From: HGM13233 sp964478515
Lineage (GTDB): Bacteria; Bacillota; Clostridia; Oscillospirales; Ruminococcaceae
Assembly (NCBI GenBank): GCA_964478515.1
Contig: CAYZIL010000002.1
Span: 58,101 to 122,100 of the forward strand
Length of the DNA: 64,000 bases
Direction of reading: 5' to 3'
Shown: positions 1 to 8,315 of the stretch, one piece after another
How positions within the stretch are numbered: the stretch's first letter is position 1
How the letters are laid out: each line of letters begins with the position of its first letter
Notes under the pieces: generated by a model
Databases searched by the model: none
The model's input: the letters and a program-made list of their open reading frames with translations, nothing else
What the model was told of the DNA's origin: nothing
Program-made: the position numbers and the translations under genes

Positions 1-87
1 CTGAGCCTGAATAAGTAAGGAGCACGCTGTTCTGAACATAAAAAACGTTCTTCAGCAACTACATGACGTCCCGATTCGCCTCTTATG

Positions 88-245
88 CTCCCCGACCCCA
101 TTAACCCCTAAAGGCAAGGGGAAAACCATTTGACTCTCTTTGAGCTTCGCGCTTGCGGCGCGAGCTCGTTTTCGTTGCCGGCACTTTTGCGCCCTTTTCG
201 CTAACCACACTTGACAATGTAAAAACGCAAAAACAACGCGGCGGC
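88..245. repeat. Dispersed intergenic repeat, copy 1
   Basis: This stretch resembles 10536-10690 over about 150 bp with small indels. The best-conserved core is at 142-182 here and 10591-10632 there, and contains an inverted repeat (GAGCTTCG arm) followed by GTTTTCGTT, so on the + strand it looks like a terminator hairpin. An upstream block around TTAACCCCT and a downstream A-rich block are also shared. Only two copies are in the window. No transposase or clear terminal repeats are visible, so its origin is unknown. Short ORFs can be read through it but look spurious. Confidence 0.6.
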
Positions 246-264
246 GGATTTTATCCGCCGCCGC
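229..264 (-). terminator. Third hairpin terminator downstream of clpB
   Basis: A perfect 12-bp stem (238-249 with 253-264) with a 3-nt loop. On the minus strand it is followed by GTTGTTTTTG. It is the last of three terminator-like hairpins after clpB. Confidence 0.5.
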
Positions 265-318
265 AAATGAACTTAACGAGCCGTCGGCAAAAAAATGCCG
301 CAAAGTACATCGCCCGCT

Positions 319-347
319 AAAAAACCGGCCGCAGTCGCTTGCGGCCG
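319..347 (-). terminator. Second hairpin terminator downstream of clpB
   Basis: An 8-bp perfect stem (CGGCCGCA, 326-333, with 340-347) and 6-nt loop, followed on the minus strand by GG and a T6 tract (319-324). This is a canonical intrinsic terminator. Confidence 0.65.
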
Positions 348-383
348 CCGCTGGGAGCGTCCTTCTCGTTGCGACCAACGGCA

Positions 384-428
384 AAACAGCGACCCGCTGA
401 AAACCGACTTCAGGCGGGTCGCTGTTTT
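384..428 (-). terminator. clpB transcription terminator
   Basis: A long stem begins 33 bp after the clpB stop: the arm AAACAGCGACCCGC pairs with GCGGGTCGCTGTTT across a short loop. T-rich flanks on both sides make it potentially bidirectional. Confidence 0.75.
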
Positions 429-460
429 TATCTGCTGTAATTTCTGCCGCTATCCGGCGC

Positions 461-3064
461 TCAGTCTTTGGGCTTTTCGGCGCGGATTGTCATTTCCTTG
501 CCGTCGTAGTCTATTACCAGACGGGTGTCGGGCTGCGGGTCGTTGCCGATTATATAGCGCGCAACAAGCGTTTCTACCTTGGACTGCAGCAGCCTTTTAA
601 GCGGGCGCGCGCCGTAAGCGGGGTCGTAGCCGGTGTCAATAAGGTAATCCTTAGCCTTCTTGCTCAGCGTCAACTCCAGCTGCTGTTCTTGAAGCCGGCG
701 GCCGAAGCCCGCCACCAGCAGGTCCATAATAGCGTAGATGTTTTCCTTCGTCAGCGGCTTGTAGAAAACTATCTCGTCGAGACGGTTGAGAAATTCGGGC
801 CGGAAGCTGTGCTTGAGCAGCGCGTCGACCTTTTCGCGCGCCTCGGCGGAAATTTCGCCTTTGGCGTTGATGCCTTCCAGAATTATGTCCGAGCCGAGGT
901 TGGAGGTGAGAATAATGATGGTGTTCTTAAAGTCCACCGTGCGGCCGTGCGAGTCGGTAACGCGGCCGTCGTCAAGCACCTGTAGCAGCACGTTGAAGAC
1001 GTCCGGGTGGGCCTTTTCTATCTCGTCAAACAGCACCACGGAATAGGGACGGCGGCGCACCGCCTCGGTGAGCTGGCCGCCCTCCTCGTAGCCGACGTAG
1101 CCCGGAGGCGAGCCTATCAGCCGCGAGACAGAGTATTTCTCCATGTACTCGCTCATATCTATGCGCACGATGTTGTGCTCGTCGTCGAACAGCGCTTCGG
1201 CCACAGCCTTGGCGAGCTCGGTCTTGCCCACGCCGGTGGGACCGAGGAACAAGAACGAGCCGATGGGCCGCTTCGGGTCCTGAATTCCGGCACGCGAGCG
1301 CAAAATGGCGTCGCAGACCTTCTCAACAGCCTCGTCCTGACCGACAACGCGCTTGTGCAGTATCTCGCCGAGATGCAGCAGCTTTTCGCGCTCGCCCTCC
1401 ATCAGCCGCGTTACCGGTATGCCGGTCCACTTGGCGACGATGCGGGCTATCTCCTCTTCGGTAACGCAGTTGCGCAGCAGCGAGTCGGCTTTTTTGGGCT
1501 CCTCTTTTTTCTCCAGCTCCTCAAGCTGCTTTTGCAGTTCCGGCAGTTGGCCGTATTTCAGCTCGGCCGCCTTTTGCAAGTCGTATTCCTGCTGGGCCTT
1601 TTCGATTGCCGCGTTGGTCTGCTCTATGCTCTCGCGCAGCTTTTGTACCTGCCCAATCGACTGCTTCTCGTTGTCCCATTTGGCCTTCATCGCCTTGAAC
1701 TTGTCGCGCAGCTCAGCCAGCTCCTGCTGGATTTGGCGCAGCTGCTCTTCAGACAGCTTGTCCTTCTCTTTTTTCAGCGCGGTCTCCTCAATCTCCAGCT
1801 GCATAATGCGGCGGGAAATGTCGTCCATCTCGCTGGGCATAGAGTCTATTTCGGTCTTGATAAGCGCGCAGGCCTCGTCTACCAGGTCTATTGCCTTGTC
1901 GGGCAAAAAGCGGTCGGAAATGTAGCGGTGCGACAGCGTCGCCGCGGCGATGAGCGCGCGGTCCTGTATCTTGACGCCGTGGTAGACCTCGTAGCGCTCT
2001 TTAAGACCGCGCAGTATGGATATTGTGTCCTCCACCGACGGCTCGTCAACCATGACCGGCTGGAAACGGCGTTCCAGCGCCGCGTCCTTTTCTATGTACT
2101 GGCGGTACTCGTTGAGCGTCGTCGCGCCAATGCAGTGCAGTTCGCCGCGCGCCAGCATGGGCTTTAGCAGGTTGCCGGCGTCCATGGCGCCCTCGGTCTT
2201 ACCGGCGCCGACTATATTGTGCAGCTCGTCAATAAAGAGGATTATTTTCCCCTCGCTCTTTTTTATTTCGGCGAGCACCGCTTTCAAGCGCTCTTCAAAT
2301 TCGCCGCGGAACTTTGCGCCGGCAATAAGCGCGCCGAGGTCAAGCGAAAACAGACTGCGGTCTTTCAAATTTTCCGGAACGTCGCCGCGCACTATGCGCT
2401 GCGCGAGCCCTTCGGCTATGGCCGTTTTGCCGACGCCCGGCTCACCTATAAGACAGGGGTTGTTTTTGGACTTGCGCGACAAAATCAAAATTACGTTGCG
2501 TATTTCCTCGTCGCGACCGATAACCGGGTCAAGCTTTTGGGCGCGGGCAAGCTCGACGAGGTCCTGCCCGTATTTGGACAGCGCGTCGTAGGTATCCTCG
2601 GGGCTGTCGCTGGTAACTTTTTGGTTGCCGCGCAGCGCCTTGACCGCGGCGGTAAAAGCGGACTCGTCCAGCCGCTGTTCGGCAAATATCTTTTTCATCG
2701 TCGCCGACGGTTTACTGAACATGCCCAGCACCAGATGTTCGACCGAGACATACTCGTCGCCCATCTTGTCGGCTATCGACTCGGCGGCCGCCAAAGCGCG
2801 GTCCAGTTCCACGGACAAGTAGACCTTGCCCATGTCGCCCTCGACCTTGGCAAACTCCTCTATAGTATTCTCAAGCGCCTGCTGCAAGCTTTCGGCGTTG
2901 CCGTTAACCTTGTCGACGAGCTGCGGTATAAGCCCCTTGGCGTCGCGCAGCAGCGCCAGCAGCAGATGTTCTTGCTGCAGCTGCTGGTTTGAGTATTCTT
3001 CAGCCAGACGCTGCGCGTCCTGCAGCGCCTCAATGCTCTTTTGGGTGTATTTTTGCAGATTCAT
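461..3064 (-). CDS. clpB: ATP-dependent disaggregase ClpB
   Basis: Hexameric AAA+ disaggregase that works with DnaK to resolubilise aggregated protein in the cytoplasm. At 867 residues it has the full family length. Seen in order: the Clp N-terminal repeat domain (about 1-145), the first AAA module with Walker A GEPGVGKT at 207-214, a long Glu/Lys-rich coiled-coil middle domain (about 395-525) that separates ClpB from ClpA/ClpC, and a second AAA module with Walker A GPTGVGKT at 608-615. The start has a strong ribosome site (AGGAGGGGC). It lies 21 bp after the RHH-like gene and probably shares its promoter. I saw no CIRCE inverted repeat nearby, so heat-shock control is not obvious. Confidence 0.97.
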   Translation of the reverse strand: MNLQKYTQKSIEALQDAQRLAEEYSNQQLQQEHLLLALLRDAKGLIPQLVDKVNGNAESLQQALENTIEEFAKVEGDMGKVYLSVELDRALAAAESIADKMGDEYVSVEHLVLGMFSKPSATMKKIFAEQRLDESAFTAAVKALRGNQKVTSDSPEDTYDALSKYGQDLVELARAQKLDPVIGRDEEIRNVILILSRKSKNNPCLIGEPGVGKTAIAEGLAQRIVRGDVPENLKDRSLFSLDLGALIAGAKFRGEFEERLKAVLAEIKKSEGKIILFIDELHNIVGAGKTEGAMDAGNLLKPMLARGELHCIGATTLNEYRQYIEKDAALERRFQPVMVDEPSVEDTISILRGLKERYEVYHGVKIQDRALIAAATLSHRYISDRFLPDKAIDLVDEACALIKTEIDSMPSEMDDISRRIMQLEIEETALKKEKDKLSEEQLRQIQQELAELRDKFKAMKAKWDNEKQSIGQVQKLRESIEQTNAAIEKAQQEYDLQKAAELKYGQLPELQKQLEELEKKEEPKKADSLLRNCVTEEEIARIVAKWTGIPVTRLMEGEREKLLHLGEILHKRVVGQDEAVEKVCDAILRSRAGIQDPKRPIGSFLFLGPTGVGKTELAKAVAEALFDDEHNIVRIDMSEYMEKYSVSRLIGSPPGYVGYEEGGQLTEAVRRRPYSVVLFDEIEKAHPDVFNVLLQVLDDGRVTDSHGRTVDFKNTIIILTSNLGSDIILEGINAKGEISAEAREKVDALLKHSFRPEFLNRLDEIVFYKPLTKENIYAIMDLLVAGFGRRLQEQQLELTLSKKAKDYLIDTGYDPAYGARPLKRLLQSKVETLVARYIIGNDPQPDTRLVIDYDGKEMTIRAEKPKD

Positions 3065-3085
3065 AATTTTGCCCCTCCTGTACTG

Positions 3086-3739
3086 TTATATTATCAGGGA
3101 GCTCGCCATGTAGTAGCCCCGGTAGGCCTTTTCGACCTCCGCTATTGCTCTTTGCGGCTCGTCAATATTGTAGAAAAACGCCTTCAGTGCCGCGTCCAGC
3201 GCGCTGATATACTCGACTATCGCCGCGCTCAGCTCGTCCTCGTCTATCTCGCCGCCGCTGCGGCTGCGGGGAATCAGTCTTTTGGTGTAGCGGCCGTCTT
3301 CAATTGCGTAGTCGCTTTGCGGGACATAACTGCTTTCTATGCGCGACCACAGCTTGAAAAACTGCATGAGATACAGCCGCAGCGTGCTGTTTTGGGTGCG
3401 CAGCCCGACGCGCAGTTCACCGACTGTGCCGGACATTACCCGGTACAGCTCGACACTGTAGCGCACTGTCGGGTTGTATTTATAGCTCAGCGCCGAGCGC
3501 AAATTCAGCATGCGCTCGGACGAGCGCAGCATAGTTTGCAAGCCGCGTTCCGGCGACAGCAGCCGCTCCATACGCTCAAACATCTCGTTTATGCGCATTT
3601 CCGGCGTGCGGTAAGAGACGTATTCTGCCAGTATGCGCTCTACCATTGCCGAGCGGCTGGCGCCGGCACTGTGGGCCATAGTGTCGACAGCGTCCACCAC
3701 TGCTTCGGACAGCATAAGCGAGTACATATTCTTTGCCAT
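3086..3739 (-). CDS. Uncharacterised protein with RHH-like N-terminus, upstream of clpB
   Basis: A 217-residue protein I cannot assign to a named family. Residues 1-45 have the pattern of a ribbon-helix-helix DNA-binding domain: a short strand (MYSLMLSEA), then two helices with a SRSAMVERIL segment. The rest is predicted mainly helical, with many Arg and aromatic residues and no membrane segment. It has its own sigma-A-type promoter and ends 21 bp before clpB, so the two are probably co-transcribed. A regulator of this operon is possible but is inference only. Confidence 0.8.
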   Translation of the reverse strand: MAKNMYSLMLSEAVVDAVDTMAHSAGASRSAMVERILAEYVSYRTPEMRINEMFERMERLLSPERGLQTMLRSSERMLNLRSALSYKYNPTVRYSVELYRVMSGTVGELRVGLRTQNSTLRLYLMQFFKLWSRIESSYVPQSDYAIEDGRYTKRLIPRSRSGGEIDEDELSAAIVEYISALDAALKAFFYNIDEPQRAIAEVEKAYRGYYMASSLII

Positions 3740-3764
3740 CTAAACTCCCTCCGTTTCCACAATT

Positions 3765-3793
3765 ATTTTACCACACTATATATAATTTGTAAA
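3765..3793 (-). promoter_or_regulatory. Sigma-A promoter for the RHH-like gene and clpB
   Basis: On the minus strand TTTACA, a 17-bp spacer and TAAAAT, 25 bp upstream of the start codon at 3739. The spacer is AT-rich. Confidence 0.7.
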
Positions 3794-3891
3794 GTAAATT
3801 ACATAAACATCTTTGCGAGTTTTGTGCTATTTTGTATTTTTTACACCATACTATACGGTTTGTAGAATATTCGCGGGAATATTAGGCCTGT

Positions 3892-3920
3892 TTGACGCTT
3901 AGGCTGCGCTCTGTTATAAT
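3892..3920 (+). promoter_or_regulatory. Sigma-A promoter for the membrane/wHTH gene
   Basis: TTGACG, a 17-bp spacer and a perfect TATAAT, 36 bp upstream of the ATG at 3957. An AAGAGG ribosome site lies between them. Confidence 0.8.
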
Positions 3921-3956
3921 TAAATGTAATTTATTTATTTCAAGAGGTCTTAACTG

Positions 3957-4517
3957 ATGAGCAAAAAAGAACGCGGCGCGGCGCAAAGCGCGGACAAAAA
4001 GCCGCTGACAACCTCGCGCAAGGAACTGGACAGCGATCTGGTAATCTTCAAGAAAGTCAATGTCAAAGAAAAGAAAAAACAGATTATTTCCAGCGGCGTG
4101 CTGCTGCTGGTTTGTTTTGGCTCGCTTGCATACCTTTTTTTCTTTTCCGGCTGGCAGGGCGTGCCCGGAATTTTCATTGCGCTGAAAATATTCGGCATAT
4201 TCTTTATCGGCGTGACTATCTGGATAGCGAGCGGCATATTTTTCAACTCGCTAAAATACCTGAAAACACTGAGCGCCAAACGCATTTGGACAATTGACGA
4301 ACTGATGAAGATGACCGGCAAGGACCGCAAGCATACCGAAAACGCTCTTACCAACGCAATCGCCGCCGGCTACACGACTTACGATTGTTGTTACCGGCAC
4401 AGACTTGTGGACAAAAACGGCAAGTCCTACGGTCTTGACCCGGCCTACGACGAGGACGAGCGCAAACAGCGCCGCCAGCACGAGGTCGAAACGCTTACCG
4501 CCAAGGGCGTAGTTTGA
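3957..4517 (+). CDS. Two-TM membrane protein with C-terminal helical (wHTH-like) domain
   Basis: A 186-residue protein of unknown function. The N-terminal 45 residues are charged (many Lys/Arg). Two hydrophobic segments follow at about 46-68 and 74-98, then a soluble C-terminal domain whose stretch IWTIDELMKMTGKDRKHTE reads like a winged-helix fold. The tail is Arg/Glu-rich. It is monocistronic, with its own promoter and a strong terminator immediately downstream. The layout would fit a membrane-anchored DNA- or protein-binding factor, but no family is recognised. Confidence 0.8.
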   Translation: MSKKERGAAQSADKKPLTTSRKELDSDLVIFKKVNVKEKKKQIISSGVLLLVCFGSLAYLFFFSGWQGVPGIFIALKIFGIFFIGVTIWIASGIFFNSLKYLKTLSAKRIWTIDELMKMTGKDRKHTENALTNAIAAGYTTYDCCYRHRLVDKNGKSYGLDPAYDEDERKQRRQHEVETLTAKGVV

Positions 4518-4537
4518 CAATTACCGCACGTTTTTAG

Positions 4538-4566
4538 AGCGCGGCCGCACAGCGGCCGCGCCCTTT
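4538..4566 (+). terminator. Terminator between convergent genes
   Basis: GC-only stem GCGCGGCCGC / GCGGCCGCGC with a 3-nt loop and a T5 tract on the + strand. It separates the membrane gene from the convergent amidohydrolase gene. Confidence 0.85.
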
Positions 4567-4567
4567 T

Positions 4568-5875
4568 TCACTGTTTTTTGCCGGCGGCGCCGCGGTGCAC
4601 CAGCTCTCCGACAAATTTGCCCGCGTTCGCCAGCATATAGCTGCGAAAGACCGAGTCAACAGCAAGTTCGCTGCGGCGGCGGGCGCGACGGCGCATTGCC
4701 GCCAGCTCCGCAGCTGTATACAGCGCGCGGCGGTTGACCAGCGCAAAAATATCGCGCGTCGCATTTATGTCGGCAATCGGGTCGGCGTTGAGAACCAGCA
4801 GTTGTGCCTGCTTGCCCTGCGCAATGCTGCCGCGCTCGCTGTCAAGGCCGAGAAACTCGGCCGCGCCCAGCGTGGCGGCGCGCAGCGCCTCATAATTCGT
4901 GGTGCCGTGCTCAACACACGCCAACAGCTCCTCGTGCATGGCGAAACCGGGCACGACATTGGGAAAGCCGCTGTCGGTGCCGACAAGGAACTTGCCGCCC
5001 AGCTCCAAATAGCGGCGGAATATGTCGTCGTAGTACTCCGGCGGCTTGCGCACCGTCTTTTGCGCGTCCGGGCGCGGCTTCTTATGCTGGCCGCTGAGCG
5101 CCTTCCAGTAAAGGTCTACTATGCCGGGGCGCAGCTCCTTTACAGCCTCGCTCATTGCCGGCGACGGTCCGAAACGAAAGACCTGCTCCACCGTAAACGT
5201 GGGGTCTAGGTAAATGCCCGCGCGCGCTATCTGCTTGAGATTGTCGTCGTTGACAAACAGAATGTGCTCGACGGTAAGCTGGTCTATTGTGTATTTTTTG
5301 TGCTCGCCGGTGTAGTCACTGTTGACGCAATTTGGCAGATGGCCGACGACGCCGATACCGAGTTCCCGCGCTGTCTCGCAGACGGCGGCGTAAGCCTCCG
5401 CGGTCAAATTGTTGTATATTTTTACAAAATCGTAGCCGGCGTTTTTTGTGTCGCGCACGGCGGCGCTCGCCTGCTGCGCAGTCTTTGCCACCGTAATAAG
5501 CGGGTAGGTGGGGCGGCTGTCAATAATAGGTCCGGTCGTAAAAATGTCCGGGCCGACGCGGCGCCCACCGGCTATCTCGTCGCGCCAGCGCAGCGTTTTG
5601 GCAAAGCCCCACATATTCATTACCGCCGTCACACCCCAGCTGAGCGTGTAGTCGGCAAACTCGTCGTTGAAAAGGTGGACATGCATATCCCAAAGCGAGG
5701 GGATGACGTATTTTCCGCTGCAATCCAGTTCCTTTTCCCCGCGCAGCTCATTGGCCGGCGCGGTGCGCACTATCACACCGTTTTCGACCAAAATGTCGCG
5801 GTGCTCCAGCGCGACGTCGGCGCTCATAGGCAGCAGCGTCGCGTCTTTTAGCAGCAGCGAGCCGGAAATATCCAT
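4568..5875 (-). CDS. Metal-dependent amidohydrolase (prolidase-like/imidazolonepropionase-like)
   Basis: A 435-residue cytoplasmic hydrolase of the amidohydrolase superfamily. The binuclear metal-site residues are all visible: H65 and H67 in DMHVHL, the bridging Lys K152 in DFVKIYNN, H179 in VGHLPN, H204 in VEHILF and the catalytic D301 in GTDSGFPN. A composite N-/C-terminal beta-sandwich is typical of the family, and the C-terminal GKQAQLLVLNADP stretch matches it. The substrate cannot be read from sequence: related proteins cleave X-Pro dipeptides or cyclic amides. It is a single-gene unit with its own promoter. Confidence 0.88.
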   Translation of the reverse strand: MDISGSLLLKDATLLPMSADVALEHRDILVENGVIVRTAPANELRGEKELDCSGKYVIPSLWDMHVHLFNDEFADYTLSWGVTAVMNMWGFAKTLRWRDEIAGGRRVGPDIFTTGPIIDSRPTYPLITVAKTAQQASAAVRDTKNAGYDFVKIYNNLTAEAYAAVCETARELGIGVVGHLPNCVNSDYTGEHKKYTIDQLTVEHILFVNDDNLKQIARAGIYLDPTFTVEQVFRFGPSPAMSEAVKELRPGIVDLYWKALSGQHKKPRPDAQKTVRKPPEYYDDIFRRYLELGGKFLVGTDSGFPNVVPGFAMHEELLACVEHGTTNYEALRAATLGAAEFLGLDSERGSIAQGKQAQLLVLNADPIADINATRDIFALVNRRALYTAAELAAMRRRARRRSELAVDSVFRSYMLANAGKFVGELVHRGAAGKKQ

Positions 5876-5906
5876 GCTTTGTCCTCCGTTGGCAATTGCT
5901 GTTTAA

Positions 5907-5935
5907 ATTATAACCCATGCCGAATAATTACACAA
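5907..5935 (-). promoter_or_regulatory. Promoter for the amidohydrolase gene
   Basis: Minus-strand TTGTGT, 17-bp spacer, TATAAT, located 31 bp upstream of the start codon. A GGAGG ribosome site follows. Confidence 0.7.
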
Positions 5936-5984
5936 TACGCACAAAGTCGGCCTCCTTTTTTCGCGCTTTTTTTATCTTCGCGCG

Positions 5985-6013
5985 TTTATTTATTTGTTTT
6001 TTTATGGTATACT
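5985..6013 (+). promoter_or_regulatory. Probable promoter for the LtaS-like gene pair
   Basis: TTTATT, 17-bp spacer, TATACT, with an extended -10 (TGG just before TATACT). The -35 is weak. The start codon is 33 bp downstream. Confidence 0.45.
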
Positions 6014-6045
6014 TGTAAATTGAAAAATATTTATGGAGATAATTA

Positions 6046-8283
6046 ATGGATTTCAACGCTAACGCGGACAACCACACAGAAAAAGTCGAGTCCGCACCGC
6101 GGGACGCGGCAGACAAGCGTGAAAAGAAAAGTGCTGACAAACGGGAAAAGAAAGAGATAAAAGCAAAGAAGCGAGAGCTATTCCGACAAAAGCTGAGCGA
6201 CCGGTTCTCTTTTGTCAAAAAGTTCACTTCACTTGCGGCAGTGCAGAAAATCGCGGCCTTTTTTAAGAAGGTCGACGCTTTTGCCGCGAAAGTTGAGATT
6301 CCTCCCTTTATCTATGTTCCGGTATCGGTCCTGTTTATGGAACTGCTGCTGCGGGGCATCTGCTTCAGCGAATTCTTTACTGTGGGACTGCTGTACCTCG
6401 CGATGTTTGATTTGGTATTCGCGCTGATTATTCTCATAATCGGCTCCGCTTTCAAAAGCGAGAAAACCAACCGCACGGTAATAGGCATAATCTTGCTGCT
6501 TATCGGATTTTACTTCGCGGCCCAGATAATGTACCACCACATCTACACCGTGTTTTTCGTCGTCGCCTCTACCGGCGGCGCCGGACAGGTGCTGGAATTC
6601 TGGCGCATTATCCTGCGTGCGCTGCGTCAAACGGCGCTGCCGCTGATACTCGTCTTTTTGCCCGGCGTGCTGGTGCTGCTGTGCCGCCGCAATTTTTCGG
6701 TGCGAAAAAGCAGCTGGCCGGTAAAAGTCGCATTTTTGCTGCTGGCCGTGGTACTGCAAGTCAGCTGCACAATGCTGATAAACACCAACAAAAAAGACGC
6801 GGTCTCGGTGAACTATGTCTACAACTACATGTTCGACCCCGAACTCAGCGCGCGCAATTTCGGACTACTGACCATGCTGCGGCTGGATGTAAAATACCAG
6901 ATTTTTGATATTCGCACGCCGCCGGCTACCGACAGTTCTGTGCTTTACGGCGACAGCACGCCCACCGAAGTCGGCATGGAATACAACATAATCAGCGGCA
7001 TAGACTTTGATGAGCTCATTGCCAACGAGACCGACAGCGTAATTCTCGACATGCACGAGTACTACAGCAATATTGAGCCGACCGAGAAAAACGGCTACAC
7101 CGGCATATTTGAGAACAAAAACTTTATTCTTATAGTCGCCGAAAGCTTCTCCCCCTACCTCTACTTGAATTACCCCGAATACTTTCCGGCGCTCGCGCAA
7201 ATGTACAGCGAAAGCATTCGCTTTACCAACTTTTACAATCCCTTCTGGTATGTAAACACCTACGACGGCGAATACGTTATCCACAACAGTCAAATACCCA
7301 CCAGCGGCGACTGGAGCTTGCTGACGGCTGCATACAACTACCTGCCGTTTGCCTTCGGCAACCAGTTCCGCACGCTCGGCTACAACACGACCGCCTACCA
7401 CGACCACTACGCAACATTCTATTCGCGCTACATCTCCCACCCGAGCCTGGGCTACACCTACATTGCCCGCGGACAGGGCTTGGACATTACCGGCGGCTGG
7501 CCCGAAAACGACCTTGAGATGATGGAGCAGACCGTCGACGACTATATCACGCCCTACGTCGAATCAGGGCAGCTGTTCCACACCTATTATCTTACTGTCA
7601 GCGGTCACCACAACTATATTTTCAACAACAACACCCAAGCCTACAACAACCGCGACATTGTCGCCGACCTGGACGCCAGCGAGGCGGTGCGCGCGTATAT
7701 CGCTTGCAACTACTCGTTTGAGCTGGCAATTGAATATCTGCTGGCATCGCTTGAAGATGCCGGTATTCTCGACGACACGGTTATCGCCATCAGCGCCGAC
7801 CACTATCCCTACGGTCTGGAGACCTGGGAATACGAGGAGCTGGCCGGACACGAGCTCGAGGACAATTTTGAGATATACAAAGAGGCCTTCTTCATCTGGA
7901 ACTCCGAGACCGGCAGTATGGACGTCGACACGCTGGCGTCCACCTTCGACATTCTGCCCACGCTTTCCAACATGTTCGGCCTTGAGTACGACAGCCGCTT
8001 CCTTGTCGGCCACGACATCTTTTCGGGCGCGGACCCGCTGGTGTTGTTCAAAACCCACAGCTTTATGACCGAGGCCGGCAGCTACAACGCCACCACGGGC
8101 GAATTTATTGCCAACGAGGGCTACGAGGACACCACGAACGAGTATATAGCCGAAATGGCGCAGACTGTCAACGACCGCTTTACTTACAGCGCCCGACTGT
8201 TGAACACCGACTACTACTCCTATGTTCTTTCCGATTGGACTCCCTACCAGAACAACGACGACACCGCCTACGACGGCGAGTAA
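6046..8283 (+). CDS. LTA synthase-family phosphoglycerol transferase, copy 1
   Basis: A 745-residue polytopic membrane enzyme of the LtaS/sulfatase-like family, which moves glycerol-phosphate onto cell-surface glycolipid or glycan. A Lys/Arg-rich cytoplasmic N-terminus (1-80) precedes about five membrane spans (about 85-250), then a large extracellular sulfatase fold. The expected active-site residues are present by alignment to LtaS: E366 in VAESFS, the nucleophile T405 in NTYDGEY, and D585-H586 in ADHYPYG. The start has GGAGAT eight bases upstream. The next gene is a paralog. Whether this copy polymerises LTA, primes it or decorates another glycan cannot be told. Confidence 0.88.
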   Translation: MDFNANADNHTEKVESAPRDAADKREKKSADKREKKEIKAKKRELFRQKLSDRFSFVKKFTSLAAVQKIAAFFKKVDAFAAKVEIPPFIYVPVSVLFMELLLRGICFSEFFTVGLLYLAMFDLVFALIILIIGSAFKSEKTNRTVIGIILLLIGFYFAAQIMYHHIYTVFFVVASTGGAGQVLEFWRIILRALRQTALPLILVFLPGVLVLLCRRNFSVRKSSWPVKVAFLLLAVVLQVSCTMLINTNKKDAVSVNYVYNYMFDPELSARNFGLLTMLRLDVKYQIFDIRTPPATDSSVLYGDSTPTEVGMEYNIISGIDFDELIANETDSVILDMHEYYSNIEPTEKNGYTGIFENKNFILIVAESFSPYLYLNYPEYFPALAQMYSESIRFTNFYNPFWYVNTYDGEYVIHNSQIPTSGDWSLLTAAYNYLPFAFGNQFRTLGYNTTAYHDHYATFYSRYISHPSLGYTYIARGQGLDITGGWPENDLEMMEQTVDDYITPYVESGQLFHTYYLTVSGHHNYIFNNNTQAYNNRDIVADLDASEAVRAYIACNYSFELAIEYLLASLEDAGILDDTVIAISADHYPYGLETWEYEELAGHELEDNFEIYKEAFFIWNSETGSMDVDTLASTFDILPTLSNMFGLEYDSRFLVGHDIFSGADPLVLFKTHSFMTEAGSYNATTGEFIANEGYEDTTNEYIAEMAQTVNDRFTYSARLLNTDYYSYVLSDWTPYQNNDDTAYDGE

Positions 8284-8315
8284 AACACAAGCACTTAACA
8301 CGAGGTTCTTCGCGA

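Noticed and set aside
52..384. 110-codon minus ORF in the first intergenic region
   Set aside because: It runs through the dispersed repeat and hairpins, lacks a ribosome site and has no coding character. The 63-codon ORF at 10557-10748 is the same situation in copy 2.
1007..2167. 386-codon ORF on the + strand opposite clpB
   Set aside because: No family features. It arises because GC-rich coding sequence leaves long open antisense frames. Similar cases lie opposite the LtaS-like genes (9507-10511), murC (28032-29144) and topA (54943-56130).
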